A DNA stretch of 64,000 nt from Onchocerca volvulus (taxonomy: Eukaryota; Nematoda; Chromadorea; Rhabditida; Onchocercidae). Every line of letters starts with the position of its first letter. Positions within the stretch are counted from its first letter, which is position 1. The DNA lies in contig HG738138.1 in the NCBI GenBank assembly GCA_000499405.2, forward strand, positions 20,251,753 to 20,315,752. The letters run 5' to 3'. Shown here piece after piece: positions 23,237 to 35,173 of the stretch. The notes beneath the pieces were generated by a model, which made no database searches, was not told the origin of the DNA, and saw only the letters and a program-made list of their open reading frames with translations. Position numbers and translations under genes: made by a program.

Positions 23237-26034
23237 ATGAAACGGGGTTACATTGCTGAGATCATATTTCTTATTATTTCAACTGTTATTCAATTAAGCT
23301 TAATTATGATATGCAGAACACTGCTTTTTCAAAAAGATATTGAAAAATGGCATGACACGGTTTGCATGAAACTAACACTGATTATTATTTTCGTTCTTTC
23401 ATTTGAATAGTAATTGTGTTGCGAAGTTCTCTAATTAAAATATACCTTTACTAATCCCTTCAGTTCTATATACGAGTAAAAAAATAACTATTTTATCAAG
23501 TGCAAAATTAATGAAAAATCAAAAGCAAACGAACAATTACAGTTGAAAGAAAGAGAAGCTCTTTGATAAAATGGAAATGAGTCTTCAGGGATAAATCAGA
23601 AGCAATGAATTTGAAAATTCGAGAGATTATCCACGGTAATGAGAAAGACAAAGTGCTTTTACATATAATGCAAACCATAATTTCTAATCTTATCGCAGCA
23701 AGCCAAAATTTTCGTATGAATCCGTGTAGGTTTACACCAACTAGTAGTTCCTCTTTCTCATTTTTTAAATATAACAAACTTCGCTAACAGCCGTAACTAC
23801 CTACAATAAAATCGATGTCAAGGAAAATCAGTAAGTGTTGTTATCATGTATTATCACTGAATTTCACTGCAATTTCGAAAATAGTCGCACGAAGAGAAAA
23901 GCTGATAAATTTAATATTTCCTTTTTCTTTTTTTCCTCATTTATAGTTTTTCTCTGAGGAAATTGTATTGTGGTGTTTGAATATTTCTATAAATTCTTCA
24001 GTGCTAGACTTGTTCCACGTAATGCATATTATTAGTTTAAAACTACTAAGATGGACAAGGAATATTGAAGAGGCTGGAAAGATGAGATATTCTATAAAGA
24101 AGAAATTTGTTTGCGAAATACTTGATTCCTTACAGATGTTTCTCTGTTTTCCCTTTCGATCGAAAATATTTGCTCTTTGCTTCATTTCTGTCCTCGAATA
24201 ATCTTGGAATCATATTCATTTGCAGGCACAAAGCCCAGAACGCTTTTCCTGTTTCAACACTTCAGATCGAAATATTATAGATCTAAATGAATCGATGGGA
24301 AGCTTATCAGTACAGTCCTACTGGTGTCTTGTAAGTTTCATGAAATTTCATAAATTTATAGATTTTATTTAATATTGAGATTAGCTTAATTCAATTGTAC
24401 AATATAAAACAGCATCTACATAATTTCTTCTGCGACAGCATACCAACCGTATATGTTGTTATCTACGATCCTCGAATAGCGTTGCGTGCAAGAATTCTGA
24501 GATGCGAGAATGCGGGAATAAAGCTAATGAGTGATTTTGCTATTTGACATTTAACGATAATTTGTTGTAATAATATAAGCCTTGTTTCTGGTTTCTGGCT
24601 TGTTCAGAGTTTGTTTCTTGGCTACTTGATGAAGTGAATTAAGAACAGCTTATCGATTGATTGAGTTGTTTTCCATTCTAATGCAACTAATTATTTCGAA
24701 ATTCTAGGCAAAATCAAGTGATAATGCATGATAACAAGATTCTTACTGAGCATGAAGCCTTCCAGCATGCTACTGTTGGTAACTTCTTGGGATCCAGCAT
24801 TGAAGGTTCCTCTTTCTAAACTTCTTGATTGTTTGAAATTGAATTTTTCCATTAATATTAACATGATTTCAGGTTCAGGTTCTGGTTTTGTACGCTGTAT
24901 ATATACAGCAAAGAATACAATAAATGCAACCGTCACACTGTTGTAAGGTTTTCGAACTCTATCCATATTAATATTAAAATCAATAATGTGTTAGAATTTT
25001 TCAATCCTATTTAGAATCGAATTAATTTTTAATGGAAAAGTATTAGTAAAACATGTTAATTTGTCCTTTCTGACGAATCAATCTCGTAAAATCTTTTTTT
25101 CTTTTTAAATTTGATTTTGAAATGATTCTGAAAGCAATCAGAATTGGAGTACTGAAGCAAAAATCTCACAAAATACTTCGCAATGATCTGTGTAATAATG
25201 TTGCAGATGTGATGTCAATGCCGGTTGTTGTGAGAGAGGTTGCTGTCCACAGGATCTTTTTTGGTAATTTTTTCAAAGATATCGAATGTATCATAGGTTC
25301 ACACTGCTTGAACTCTGCAAGATTTTGAAAATGCAAATGCAATAATGAAATTTTTTCGAAGCATTTATGGAGTAATTACAAAGCAAACTTCTACCCATTA
25401 CCTATTTTTTTAATTGAACCATTTCCTTACTTATTTGTTGTCCATTATTATACAATTTGATAACTTGAGGGGACAAATTTCAGGATGGCTGGAGTATTTA
25501 TTTTGTTAGTTTTTGTACTTCTGGTATTTATCGTTGGTGCATGCATCGTAATTTGCTGCTATTGGCGAACAAAAAGAGAGCAACGCAGGGAAGCCTACGA
25601 ATATAGCATGTATGGATCACAGGTAAACAACTTGTTATGATTTATCCATTGAAATTGATTGAATTTTAAATTTAAGAAGCTTTTTGACATGCTGAACAAG
25701 TGGAGAGGATTCAGTATGCAATGTGCAAGTATACTTTCTGAGATAGTTTTGAAGGCAAAACGTGCAATGATTCATACATGTTTTATTTTGCAACTTCACT
25801 TTGAAAGCGATTAGTTAAATTAATATTCTGTCTTCGCTACTACATTATGAATAACTTTAAAAAAGCAAAGCAATTTATGGAACCGTTACGGACAAATTTT
25901 GATAAACTTTTGAAATAGTTTCGATTTTTTTTTAATTTTAACTTTTTCTTGCAGTCTACAGTCGATTTTAGGTTGGTATGTATCCGGATGGATACAATTC
26001 TTACACAAATCGGAGTGTATATCAAAGGTATTAG
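23237..26034 (+). CDS. Single-pass membrane protein with CC-x3-CC ectodomain motif (CX-module-like)
   Basis: The core exons are phase-consistent: 24708-24805, 24873-24942, 25207-25263, 25484-25622 and 25972-26034. A likely upstream exon is 24226-24323. A possible signal-peptide exon is 23237-23359 (MKRGYIAEIIFLIISTVIQL), phase-compatible but unproven. The ectodomain has spaced cysteines ending in GCCERGCCPQ just before a transmembrane helix (VFILLVFVLLVFIVGACIVI). A basic stop-transfer (WRTKREQRR) and a Tyr/Asn-rich tail ending in YQRY follow. Cys pairs before one helix and a Tyr-rich tail recall the nematode CX module and, more loosely, Shisa/WBP1-type proteins; I infer a cell-surface adaptor. 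The 24323 donor is weak, because a better GTAAGT 7 nt downstream would shift the frame to a stop. Another acceptor upstream of 25972 would give a different tail. A polyadenylation-like AATAAA lies at 26173-26178. Confidence 0.6.
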
Positions 26035-26306
26035 CTGCATTTGTCTGTTTGACAATCAAATATAGCATAATGTGATTTAGTTATGTAAATGGATTTGATG
26101 AGGTCGTTATTATTGCTGAATCATATTCATATTATGCATGCTACTTTCTGATTAAACTGCTTTTCGAAGTCAAATAAATCATTCCTCTCTTGTTGATTAT
26201 CACCAACAAATCTAATTTTTGGCCTCACCAATATTTAACTAAATCTATAATGGAGCGGAAATGATGAATTTCTTGCTTGATACCATAATTCATAATTATA
26301 ATCACT

Positions 26307-26308
<2 letters not shown>
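26035..26308. other. 3' flank of the CC-x3-CC gene
   Basis: Contains the AATAAA polyadenylation signal noted above, then AT-rich sequence leading into the AAT microsatellite. Confidence 0.4.
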
Positions 26309-26375
<67 letters not shown>

Positions 26376-26490
26376 TAAATAATAAATAATAAATAATAAA
26401 TAATAAATAATAAATAATAAATAATTGTAAAAAACAACTGACAATAATAAATAACAATAAATAATATAAATAATAATAGATAATAATAAA
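26309..26490. repeat. AAT / AAATAAT microsatellite
   Basis: About 20 uninterrupted AAT units are followed by AAATAAT units and then a degraded tail. Long hydrophobic Tyr/Ile frames on the minus strand here are pure simple-repeat artefacts. Confidence 0.95.
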
Positions 26491-26509
26491 TTTTAAAAAA
26501 TATGAACGC

Positions 26510-26692
26510 ATTCGAATGAAGTGTTGTGTCAAAATTTCAAAGCGATAGGTAAGAACTTTTAGAATCTACGATTTTGAATTGATATAGATAAGATGCGTGT
26601 TTACGAACTTTCGGAGGTTTAAGATTTTGAACAAACGAACATTGACATTTTTATTTATATAGACCATGCGGAGCATGGCCGATCCAGCTAGT
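26510..26692 (+). mobile_element. 3' end of a non-autonomous Helitron-like element
   Basis: The right boundary has the textbook Helitron 3' layout. A perfect 6-bp stem hairpin with a 3-nt loop (CCATGC-GGA-GCATGG, 26664-26678) is followed by a 9-nt spacer and then CTAG at 26688-26691, with T as the next base. The upstream body (a TTGTGTCAAAATTTCAAAGC block and ATTTTTATTTATATAGA) is shared with the copy ending near 46272 and with the 8.2-8.9 kb inverted repeat. The 5' end (expected to start TC after an A) is not defined; the microsatellite may have eroded it. Confidence 0.6.
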
Positions 26693-27249
26693 GAATAATG
26701 ATAATAATAATAAATAATGAAATTCTAAGTTAGATCAGCCAATACAATGAACTTCAATCCATGCATTTTTTCTTCATTTGCAAAAGATTTTCACACGGTG
26801 GCTTGGGATTTCACTTCTCAATAAAAGCGTATGATGTAAATCAAATACAATCTATTCATTCTTCTTGGAAATGATTGCTTCATGAGAAAGACTATCGAAA
26901 ATTATAAGACTTCACTTTCACTGATAAGATTCTATTCTTGAAATCCTGTTGTGAGCAATTTGTATTAAGAATGTTTTCTGGCAAATTCACATGAATGATT
27001 ACTTCGCTGGAGAGAATTTCATATATTATACTATCCCTGAGGTAAGTCATGTATGCAGCGGCCCAAGAATATCACCATAGCAACTGATCATTTAATAATG
27101 AATGAGTTTTGAAGTCGCCTATATTTTTTACTGTAAAACGGCTTGTGGACAACATATTCAGCTGCTAAGGTGTCGATTTGGTGACGCTCAACAGATGATA
27201 CGTCTCATTCGAGTTAATGGTTTAAGTTTATCAAATTTCCGTACTAGAA
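26693..27249. other. Intergenic
   Basis: AT-rich with a short ATA repeat just after the Helitron-like end. Nothing else is supported. Confidence 0.4.
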
Positions 27250-29104
27250 ATGAAAGTTATTAAAAACATAATTTCTGTTTTTGTTCTGTTCCATCATTAC
27301 ATGTTCTGGACATCAATTAAGCAGATTAAAGTTTATGCTCTGAGCTTTACACATATTTTAATGGAAAATGGAATTTTTTACCATCAAGCTATTTTGAAGG
27401 ACTACAATTTTCAACTATCATGTGAGGTAGGGAGTGCAGCTAATTGTATTCTGTAGCAAAGCAAGTTGAAAATGCTTTTATTGTAATTAGCTTTTACGTA
27501 AGGAATAAACTAAATTGCGAGATTACTATGGTCGTATTTTATTTACGAGAATCATAGATCTTGGCTCTAAATATTTTCTCGTCTTTTATTAGGTGGTTGA
27601 TGATGAAGACATAATTTTAACTATCCATATTCCGTTACTTATTTTCTTGAAATCGTAGAATTTCCGAATTCGGTTGAATTTCGAAAGAGAATTTCAAGAT
27701 TTCAGAGAACGTAGAGATCAGAAACAAAAAATATTCAATTTTCTGTTTTCGCATAGATCAAAATGTAAATATGAATGAAAATTACAATTCTCTTACACTG
27801 CGCACTTCGCTCCGCAATATATTATAACACCAGTTGAAAATTCTGAAGTTGCAGGTTGCAAGCTTTAAATTGCACGTCGAACTTTTCAGATATTCAATAA
27901 TGCATCTCTACTATGCTTCACTGTATATTTATTTTTTTTGAAAATTTCTTTCTTTTAATCAGTATTGCATTATAATATATTAGTGGACGATGCCAAATAG
28001 AAAAATATGCAGTGAGTTCGTAATCGATTTCGCATGTGGCTTGCAATCAGATATTCTACTACGCCGATAAAGATACCATTTTTTTTTTTGAGTTTATTTT
28101 TGTTTTTGTTTTTGTTAAAGGAAGTCTCAATTTTTTTTTTTTATTCAAGGAAATCTTAACTCAAAGCAGCAGTAAAACAAGCTGTGACACCTTTGCATGT
28201 ACGACAAAACAATTTCTAAATTCGAGTTGTCAAACCGTTGATGATTTTCGTAATAATTGGATTACAAGCGAAGTCTGTATTCGTTTTCTTTTAGGCTTTC
28301 AGTAAAATGCACTATTTGATTACTTGCAGTTATTTAAATGAACATATGATTTGTAAAATTCCAAATATGATTTAATCTTTTTTTTAAGTGCATTATACTT
28401 CAGCCTTTTTTTTAAAATTCAGCTTTCGTCGTAAGAAATGATCACTTGATTTTATCATCTTATATTTCATTCATAAAGTGTGAAATAATCAGTCGATTTA
28501 AAATCTGAGATATAATACAAAATTATTAATTTTATGAAAGCGGATTGTTTTAAATAGAATTGGAATGAAGAAATAAGTAAAAAACCATTGAATTTTAGTC
28601 GCAAACAATTGCATTATAACTTGCGATCAACTTTTATTATTTCTTTAACGCTCATATTGATCAGTCAGTCAATTTTTGTTTAATTTCTTCTTGCTTCATA
28701 AAAGTGCATCTGATTTGATTGATCTGCACAAAAATAAATGCGTTTTCTGAACAGGTAGGCAACAGAGTTTGTTCTCAACTTTCCAACTTTTCATCTGTCC
28801 TTACTGCACCACTTTTTAACAGTTTTAATTATTTTGGTGATGGAGCCTGTAAGCAGGGGAGATATTTATATGTGACAGGTATTTTTTAAATATACAAGTA
28901 AGTACGCTAAATATATTATCAATTGGATGAGACTAAGACTTAAATTGCCTAATTCCAATCATTTTTTTGAATGTTACTTTTATTAAGAAGTCCCTCTCAG
29001 TTGCAAATTCAACAAATCTTGGTCATGGAATGTTACAAAGACAGCTATTCCAAATTCCCGGTGGACATAGTTGCTTCGGTTTCCGGTTGGAAATTGCATA
29101 TTGA
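27250..29104 (+). CDS. Candidate unrecognised gene, possibly a secreted cysteine-containing protein
   Basis: Three segments join in phase: ~28150-28272, 28755-28878 and 29001-29104 (TGA). They read as a Cys-containing, Ser/Thr/Asn-rich product (SCDTFACTTKQF; NYFFGD-like aromatic stretch; GACKQGRYLYVT; GGHSCFGFRLEIAY at the end) that looks unlike random AT-rich translation. Upstream, 27250-27426 starts with a signal-like MKVIKNIISVFVLF and ends at a GTAGGG donor. Segments 27593-27654 and 27706-27764 follow it in phase, but I could not connect them to 28150 without a stop. The model is tentative; it may be two genes, a pseudogene or partly chance. No family recognised. Confidence 0.27.
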
Positions 29105-30404
29105 TCAAATTCTAAAGCATTCTTCCTATTTTAACTTGAAGATGAATATATATCACAAAATGCAAGAGATAGTTAATTGCTGTAAGATGTCATTGAAACC
29201 GTTCTTGCAATTGCAATAGTTATTATAGGCATCTTTTCCAGTTCTTTGAATGTGTTTGAGCAGTAATCGGATAGAATAATTAAATAGCAAAATGTTTGAA
29301 TTTAGAGCTTGGATGATTAAATGATTAGAATAATTGAAAATGTTAGATAACTTGTTTTATTGAAAAAAAAAAAAAAAAACTATGCAAAATTGATTCATGA
29401 AACAGTATAAAAAGAATTTTTGCTGTGGCTAAAAAAGAAATAACTGATGAGATTACTTTGTTATTGTTTTTTGATAAAGAAAATCGGTTAAATTTATCCA
29501 GAAGTTGAGTGAGATGAAAGCATTCTAATGTGCTCGGATAAATTATTTGATATTTTTTCATATGTCACAATTCTTTCTTACATCAAAAAATTAAATTTGC
29601 GAATATTAAAGCAATTGTATAGAAATGCATCATAAATCACGTAACTTAAAAGGTGCAACTCCAGTTTGATATCCGAAAATAGAAACTAATGAAAATATAA
29701 TCGATTTTTTAACTTTCATACGATACTTTCAATTCTTGACTATAAAAACTTCCAAGCAGAGGGCAAAAGAATAAAAAAAGAGCAGAGAAGGGAAAGGAAA
29801 GAATTATATTGATGGGGAAATTGGAATAGCTTTTATCGAAGGTATCAAAGAAGTTCAATAAATTGAACATAGGAAAAAAGAATGGGATGGAGCTCATATT
29901 AAATGACTCCTGGCTTTAACATCTATCAAGCCTATGTAGCCCTGTTTGGCACGATCATTTCTTCCTCTTTCTTTCTCGGAAATTAAAAATAAATACAGAT
30001 TTCCGAAGAGAAGTGCTATGAATCGTGCTAACGCATAATCCGATCCAGTGTGTTGATATTTCTTGTCATAATGACATATTTGATTAATTAAGCAACGCTC
30101 TTTTCATCTACATTAGATTAATTGCATCTTATACAGCAATTGCTAGAGACTGCAAAGTACTGCAAAATGGCTCTGCATTTGTCTTCTTTCAGTTTATGAT
30201 GAAAAGTGCTCGCATATAAAAAACGATTGATTTCAAAGACTTAAAATGTAAATCCATTTTAATGAAATGATTCTTTATTTATGTATATCATAAACTGTCA
30301 TTTTTTCTTTGGTTAACATGAATTATTATTACAGTTACTATTGATACTATTAATGTTAACAATAATGATAATTAATGATAAAATAATAATAATAATAGTA
30401 ATAC

Positions 30405-30476
<72 letters not shown>

Positions 30477-32067
30477 ACTAGCAATGGTAGGAATAGTGAT
30501 AGTATCGTAATGTAATAGTTTTGAACTTTTTAATTTACTTCATACAACCATCTTTCATTAGCAACAGGCAACAAATGTCACTGCATAATCATGCAATTGC
30601 AAATGGAGCACGTTACTTTTCTCGAAACACTGTACTGCTTATAGTTATCGTTTGAATTAATTCCAGAACGCTTTTTTATTGATGTACAAATCCTATATTC
30701 ATATTTAAGCCTGTTTAATGCTCGTTATAATTTACATCATTCTCAAAATCTTGCGAATTTGCAAAATAATCGATACAGCAATTCTTTAAAGAGATCTTTC
30801 CAAGAGATTTTACTCATATTCTTTTCGGAAATAGTACGAATTACCAAGTCTAAATATGCTTTTTTTTCCTGTGGATTTATCAAATATCTATGCTAAATAG
30901 GTAATTTTGCATTAGTGAAGCATTACTTGTATTTGAGCAAATTTCCTTAACAACACAATTCACATTTTCCATCAATTAGCAGTTTCTCTTGCATTTTCAA
31001 ATTCCACATTTACATTAATTTCAGCTTATAATTGAATATGATCGCCCAGAACCGCAATAGTAAGCTGTACGAATCTTTCAGAATAACATGACTTCTCTAC
31101 TGCAAACAAACGCAGTTCAGATGAGGAAATCGAATCTAGTTAGGGACAATCTATTTCCACTTCTTAAATGGGATAACCAAAATGATTATTTTAAAATTGG
31201 CCCAGTCGTCGAAATTGTCTTTTTGTCCCACTGCTAGCTATGCTTATTTCTTATTTACTTTTTGATAACAGAAAAAGCTTATATCAATATATAAAATACA
31301 TTGGCTTGTAATATACTCATAAATGCAACTGTGCATTGAATACATTTCGATTATGATAAGCAATTTCTTATATATTCTGGTTTATCAGAGTAATATATAC
31401 TTATGATATGTACCATTTGCTCAACGATGATTGAAGAGATACAGATTGTTATCATGGATCCTAATGTGATGATTATCAATAAGAAAAACAGTGGGGAAGC
31501 GGTGTTATCCAAATTTGCTTTCCTTGATGTTAATGGGCAATTAAACGAAAGATGTTACATTCCGCGACAGTAGTCAGATTATAGGAATCAAATATCTTTT
31601 TTGCAGTCCATTAATATCAAAATAATTAAATATCATTTAAAATTTATTTTCTCGACGTTTATTAAGGTATTTAAACGCTGCAAATTTACAAATAATTGTA
31701 TTCATGTTAAACTTCAATACATTTTTAATAAGCAAACAGCATATTCTACATAGGAAGAACTGATAATGAATGAATGCAAGCGAAGGATATTTCTTAGCTT
31801 AATCTTCGGCATGGAAATGGCCGTTTGATTGATACACAGCTTATTTAAAAAAGCTTGAAAAGTTTCTTTCGGAGCAAACAAAAAAAGAAATGACACCAAG
31901 CTGCTACTATGCTTCGTCTCATGCTGGGAATAACTAATATTTTTTATCACTTCCATATTTAAAGGATTGATTTCTAAAGAAAATTCATCTTATCATTTGT
32001 GTTGTGCTGTTGAAAGAGCGTGATATTCATGTTTTTTATAAAAATGTTTTTTTGCAGAAATCATAAA
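29105..32067. other. Intergenic with a TTA microsatellite
   Basis: AT-rich and without supported exons. It contains the TTA repeat listed separately. Confidence 0.4.
30402..30468. repeat. TTA microsatellite
   Basis: About 20 consecutive TTA units, preceded by imperfect AAT units on the same strand. Confidence 0.95.
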
Positions 32068-33920
32068 ATGAACAAGTTTTTTCGAAGAATGAGGAAAGGA
32101 ATCAAAGATGAAGCACAGATTACCAGCGATAATATCTCACTTATTTTTGCTGATCCATTTTCACTCTTACATTAAGATTCCTTATTCATAAAAGAATATT
32201 CTATTTGTTTCAGTCTCCAAAGAAAATAAAAAACCAAAAAGTAGAAAATATTAGTGAAGTTGGACTATGTCTTGAAATTAAACCATATGAATCACTACTG
32301 ATTTTTTTCATCTGTTTTCGAACTGCCTGTTATATTTCTATCTGTTCATCCTGACAATTGCAATAAAGGATTCTGTTTTATAATGATGTTTGCGATAATT
32401 TATATCACCAGTTGATAAAACTTATATGAGTGACATAGTTAGTATCGAGGATTATGAAACTTAAAAATTCTTCATTTGAGAGCTTACTAGTTAATCCCTC
32501 TTCTTTGGTTAATGGCACTAAATCAGGTAGTTACACTTATGTTTTTAATTATTTATATCTTATGTTTGTTAAGAGGAAGAAAAAAGCTTTTGCCAATTTG
32601 ATATTATTTCTTATGTTGGAAAACACTCCTGGCTTATACAAATTGCGCAATAAAAAATTAATATTTAAAGTTGACTTTGAATAATCATTTTTCTTAATCA
32701 ATATTTCTTACATCAATGATAAGCGCTGGAAATGCTGCATCTTGTCTTTAGCTATATTATATACCTCAGTCCTCATAGGAAATTAATCGAATTTTTTTTT
32801 TCTTTTCTCAGAAAGCAAAAAAGAAAGGATCTAGGCCAAGAATCCTAGTTTGATCTATAGCATGGCAAACAATGCTGATTAGTTTTAACAAAACTTGTAG
32901 TCAAAAAGATTTTCTTCTTTGACAAGCTTATGTTCCACATCGAATGAAAAATATCGGATTCAAAACATTTACTACTAATTTTATATTCAATTTCTTCTGT
33001 GAAATGCATTAGCGATTATTCGACCTTTTTGATTTGGACGGAAATTGTATGGAAGTCTCAGTAGATGTCTTCTGGAAACAAATTAAGTTTCAAATTGTGA
33101 GAAATTTGAGTCGAGTGCATCGATAACTTATCATCATAAGTTTTTGTTTGCGTTAGTCTAATTCATTTTGCGCATTTATATCAAATGATCGTCAATCTTT
33201 CGTTTTAGTATACAAAATATTTCAGCATTTTGGTTTGAAATTTTGTTTGTTTTGAATGCTTTACTTTAGTTTGAATAGTTATATTTCATATTCCCTTTCT
33301 AATATTCATCACATACACATATGAATATGTTTGGAAATTATGCTTGGTAGTGTGTCTTTATGAGAATTGTCAAAATAACCCATATTTTTCACAGCAAAAT
33401 TAGGTAAGCAATTTGAAAATATAAGAATGGTAGGCAAGAAAGCGTTGAAAAACCAATGTTATTAGACTGAATGCTTTTCAATCTCTCAACGTATCATTCA
33501 TTTGATGCGAAGTAACTCAATATACAAAAGCAGCAAAAGACTCAAGAATTGTTTATGCCTACTAAAAAATTTTTTTTGATGTATAAATTTTGTGTCAATT
33601 CTTGGGATTGATTTTTGATTTTTGGGATTGATTATCCACAAATTAATTTTTTTTTGTGTGTATTTTTTATTTTTAAAACGTTAATATCATTGTACACTAT
33701 TTCAACTCATTTTTAAAAAATTTCCCATATTTGTTTTGTTATTTTTTAGAGATTCAATTCACATGCAATTATATGGAATCATTTAAATAAACTTTCAGTG
33801 CTTCAGAACTCCTTTCAGAGAAATGAGTGTTAAAAACTTTTAAAGGATCACTAATTAATGATTTTCAGGCTTGGAATAGAGAAGCAAAATTTGTAATATG
33901 TCTTTCTGACTTAGTTAGAG
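32068..33920 (+). CDS. Candidate gene or gene remnant with an EF-hand-like segment
   Basis: Four protein-like segments lie in order on the plus strand. At 32068-32175 a 35-residue frame begins MNKFFRRMRKGIKDEAQ. At 32214-32354, after a TTTCAG acceptor, a basic stretch leads to a hydrophobic segment (SLLIFFICFRTACYI). At 33013-33096, bounded by AG and GT, is RLFDLFDLDGNCMEVSVDVF, which resembles an EF-hand with the usual Gly at position 6 replaced by Cys and the final acidic residue Asp. At 33869-33920, in phase with the last, is AWNREAKFVICLSDLVR. The last two join phase 0 to phase 0; the first two each end in a stop and do not join onward. It may be an unrecognised gene with exons I missed, or a decaying pseudogene. 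Confidence 0.25.
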
Positions 33921-35173
33921 GTTCAGAAAAGTATCAAAAGTAAGAAAGTAAATATGAAAAATTGAACAGAAAAGTTTTTACTATGATGATCGATTGAAAA
34001 TTTGAAAGTGAAATTAGGGCTTGCCGCAATTATTAAAAGTTGCATATAAATCCTTTTTCGCCTCCTTGTTGCTATCTTCTCATCCAGAAACCTCCCTCCA
34101 ATGCTCCCAAATCTATTTCATTTCAGCGAAACCTTTTGCGAAGAAACGCATACTTGCTGCATTTTTTCTATAATTCGGAGTAAATTCAGCATTTCTTTAA
34201 GCGTCAACATGCATGCCAAGTAGAAGGGAAAAACTTTCAACTTGTAAAAACTTCCAAGTTCTTTTTTTTTTGTCTGCAAGGGTGTTAATGTAAATCGCTC
34301 TAGTTGGTCATTCACCCGCGTTGAAAATTTCAACGGTTGCCTGTTCAGTCCACATTTGCATTTGCATTTCCAAAATCCAGAAATCATATCGAACAAGTTG
34401 GTAACTTAATCTGCAAGTTATCGATACGAAACTTGGAACACTCAGAAGGTGGATTTAGAAATTTTTAATACGCAAGTAGAGACTTATAAAGTTCTGGAAA
34501 TTTTTAAATTTTAAAGAATTCAAATTTGACATAACATTCCATAGAGATTTTAGCTTCGCATTGCTTAAATTTGCTTACAAGCATTAGAGCATTTAAATGG
34601 AGGAAAAGAAAAATGCACTGAAGCAAAACATAATTTCATGCATATTTCATTGTCTTTCCTTCTTTTTTTCTCTTTCCTTTTTCTTCCAATTAATCATATA
34701 AAGTAAGTATATAAAGTTCGAATTTTTACTGCGATATTTCCAATTCTCTCAGAAAAACATAGCGATTATAGAAGGCTTTATAAGAAGTTTAGCTATTGAC
34801 AGTTCAAATTTTCGACCCTAATAGACTTAGGCCTAGTAAGAAACTAGCCTTGGTTTTTTTGCGTTATTCTTGAAGAATGAATGCTTTAACACTTGGCCAT
34901 CCGGCACATAAAATCTGAATGTCGTCTTTGATAATTTCAGATTTTTCTTCACAATGCGATTTATTCGCAAACTTTTATAATGGCTTTTTCAAGAGCAATT
35001 TAACAGCTATGACGAAAATTTGCATGATTCACTGAAAAATGACTGCTAACCGATAGCTGCTTTTTCAAAAGATTTTCCGGGAATTCAGCAACAGAAAAGA
35101 TATTTAGAGAAAAAAAGGAACGACATTTCAAACATTATTAGTATCGATGTGAAGGAATCTAGGCTCCGTTGGC
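33921..35173. other. Upstream region of the EAG channel gene
   Basis: AT-rich sequence of 1.25 kb before the EAG start codon. No TATA element or other site stands out above background composition. Confidence 0.4.
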
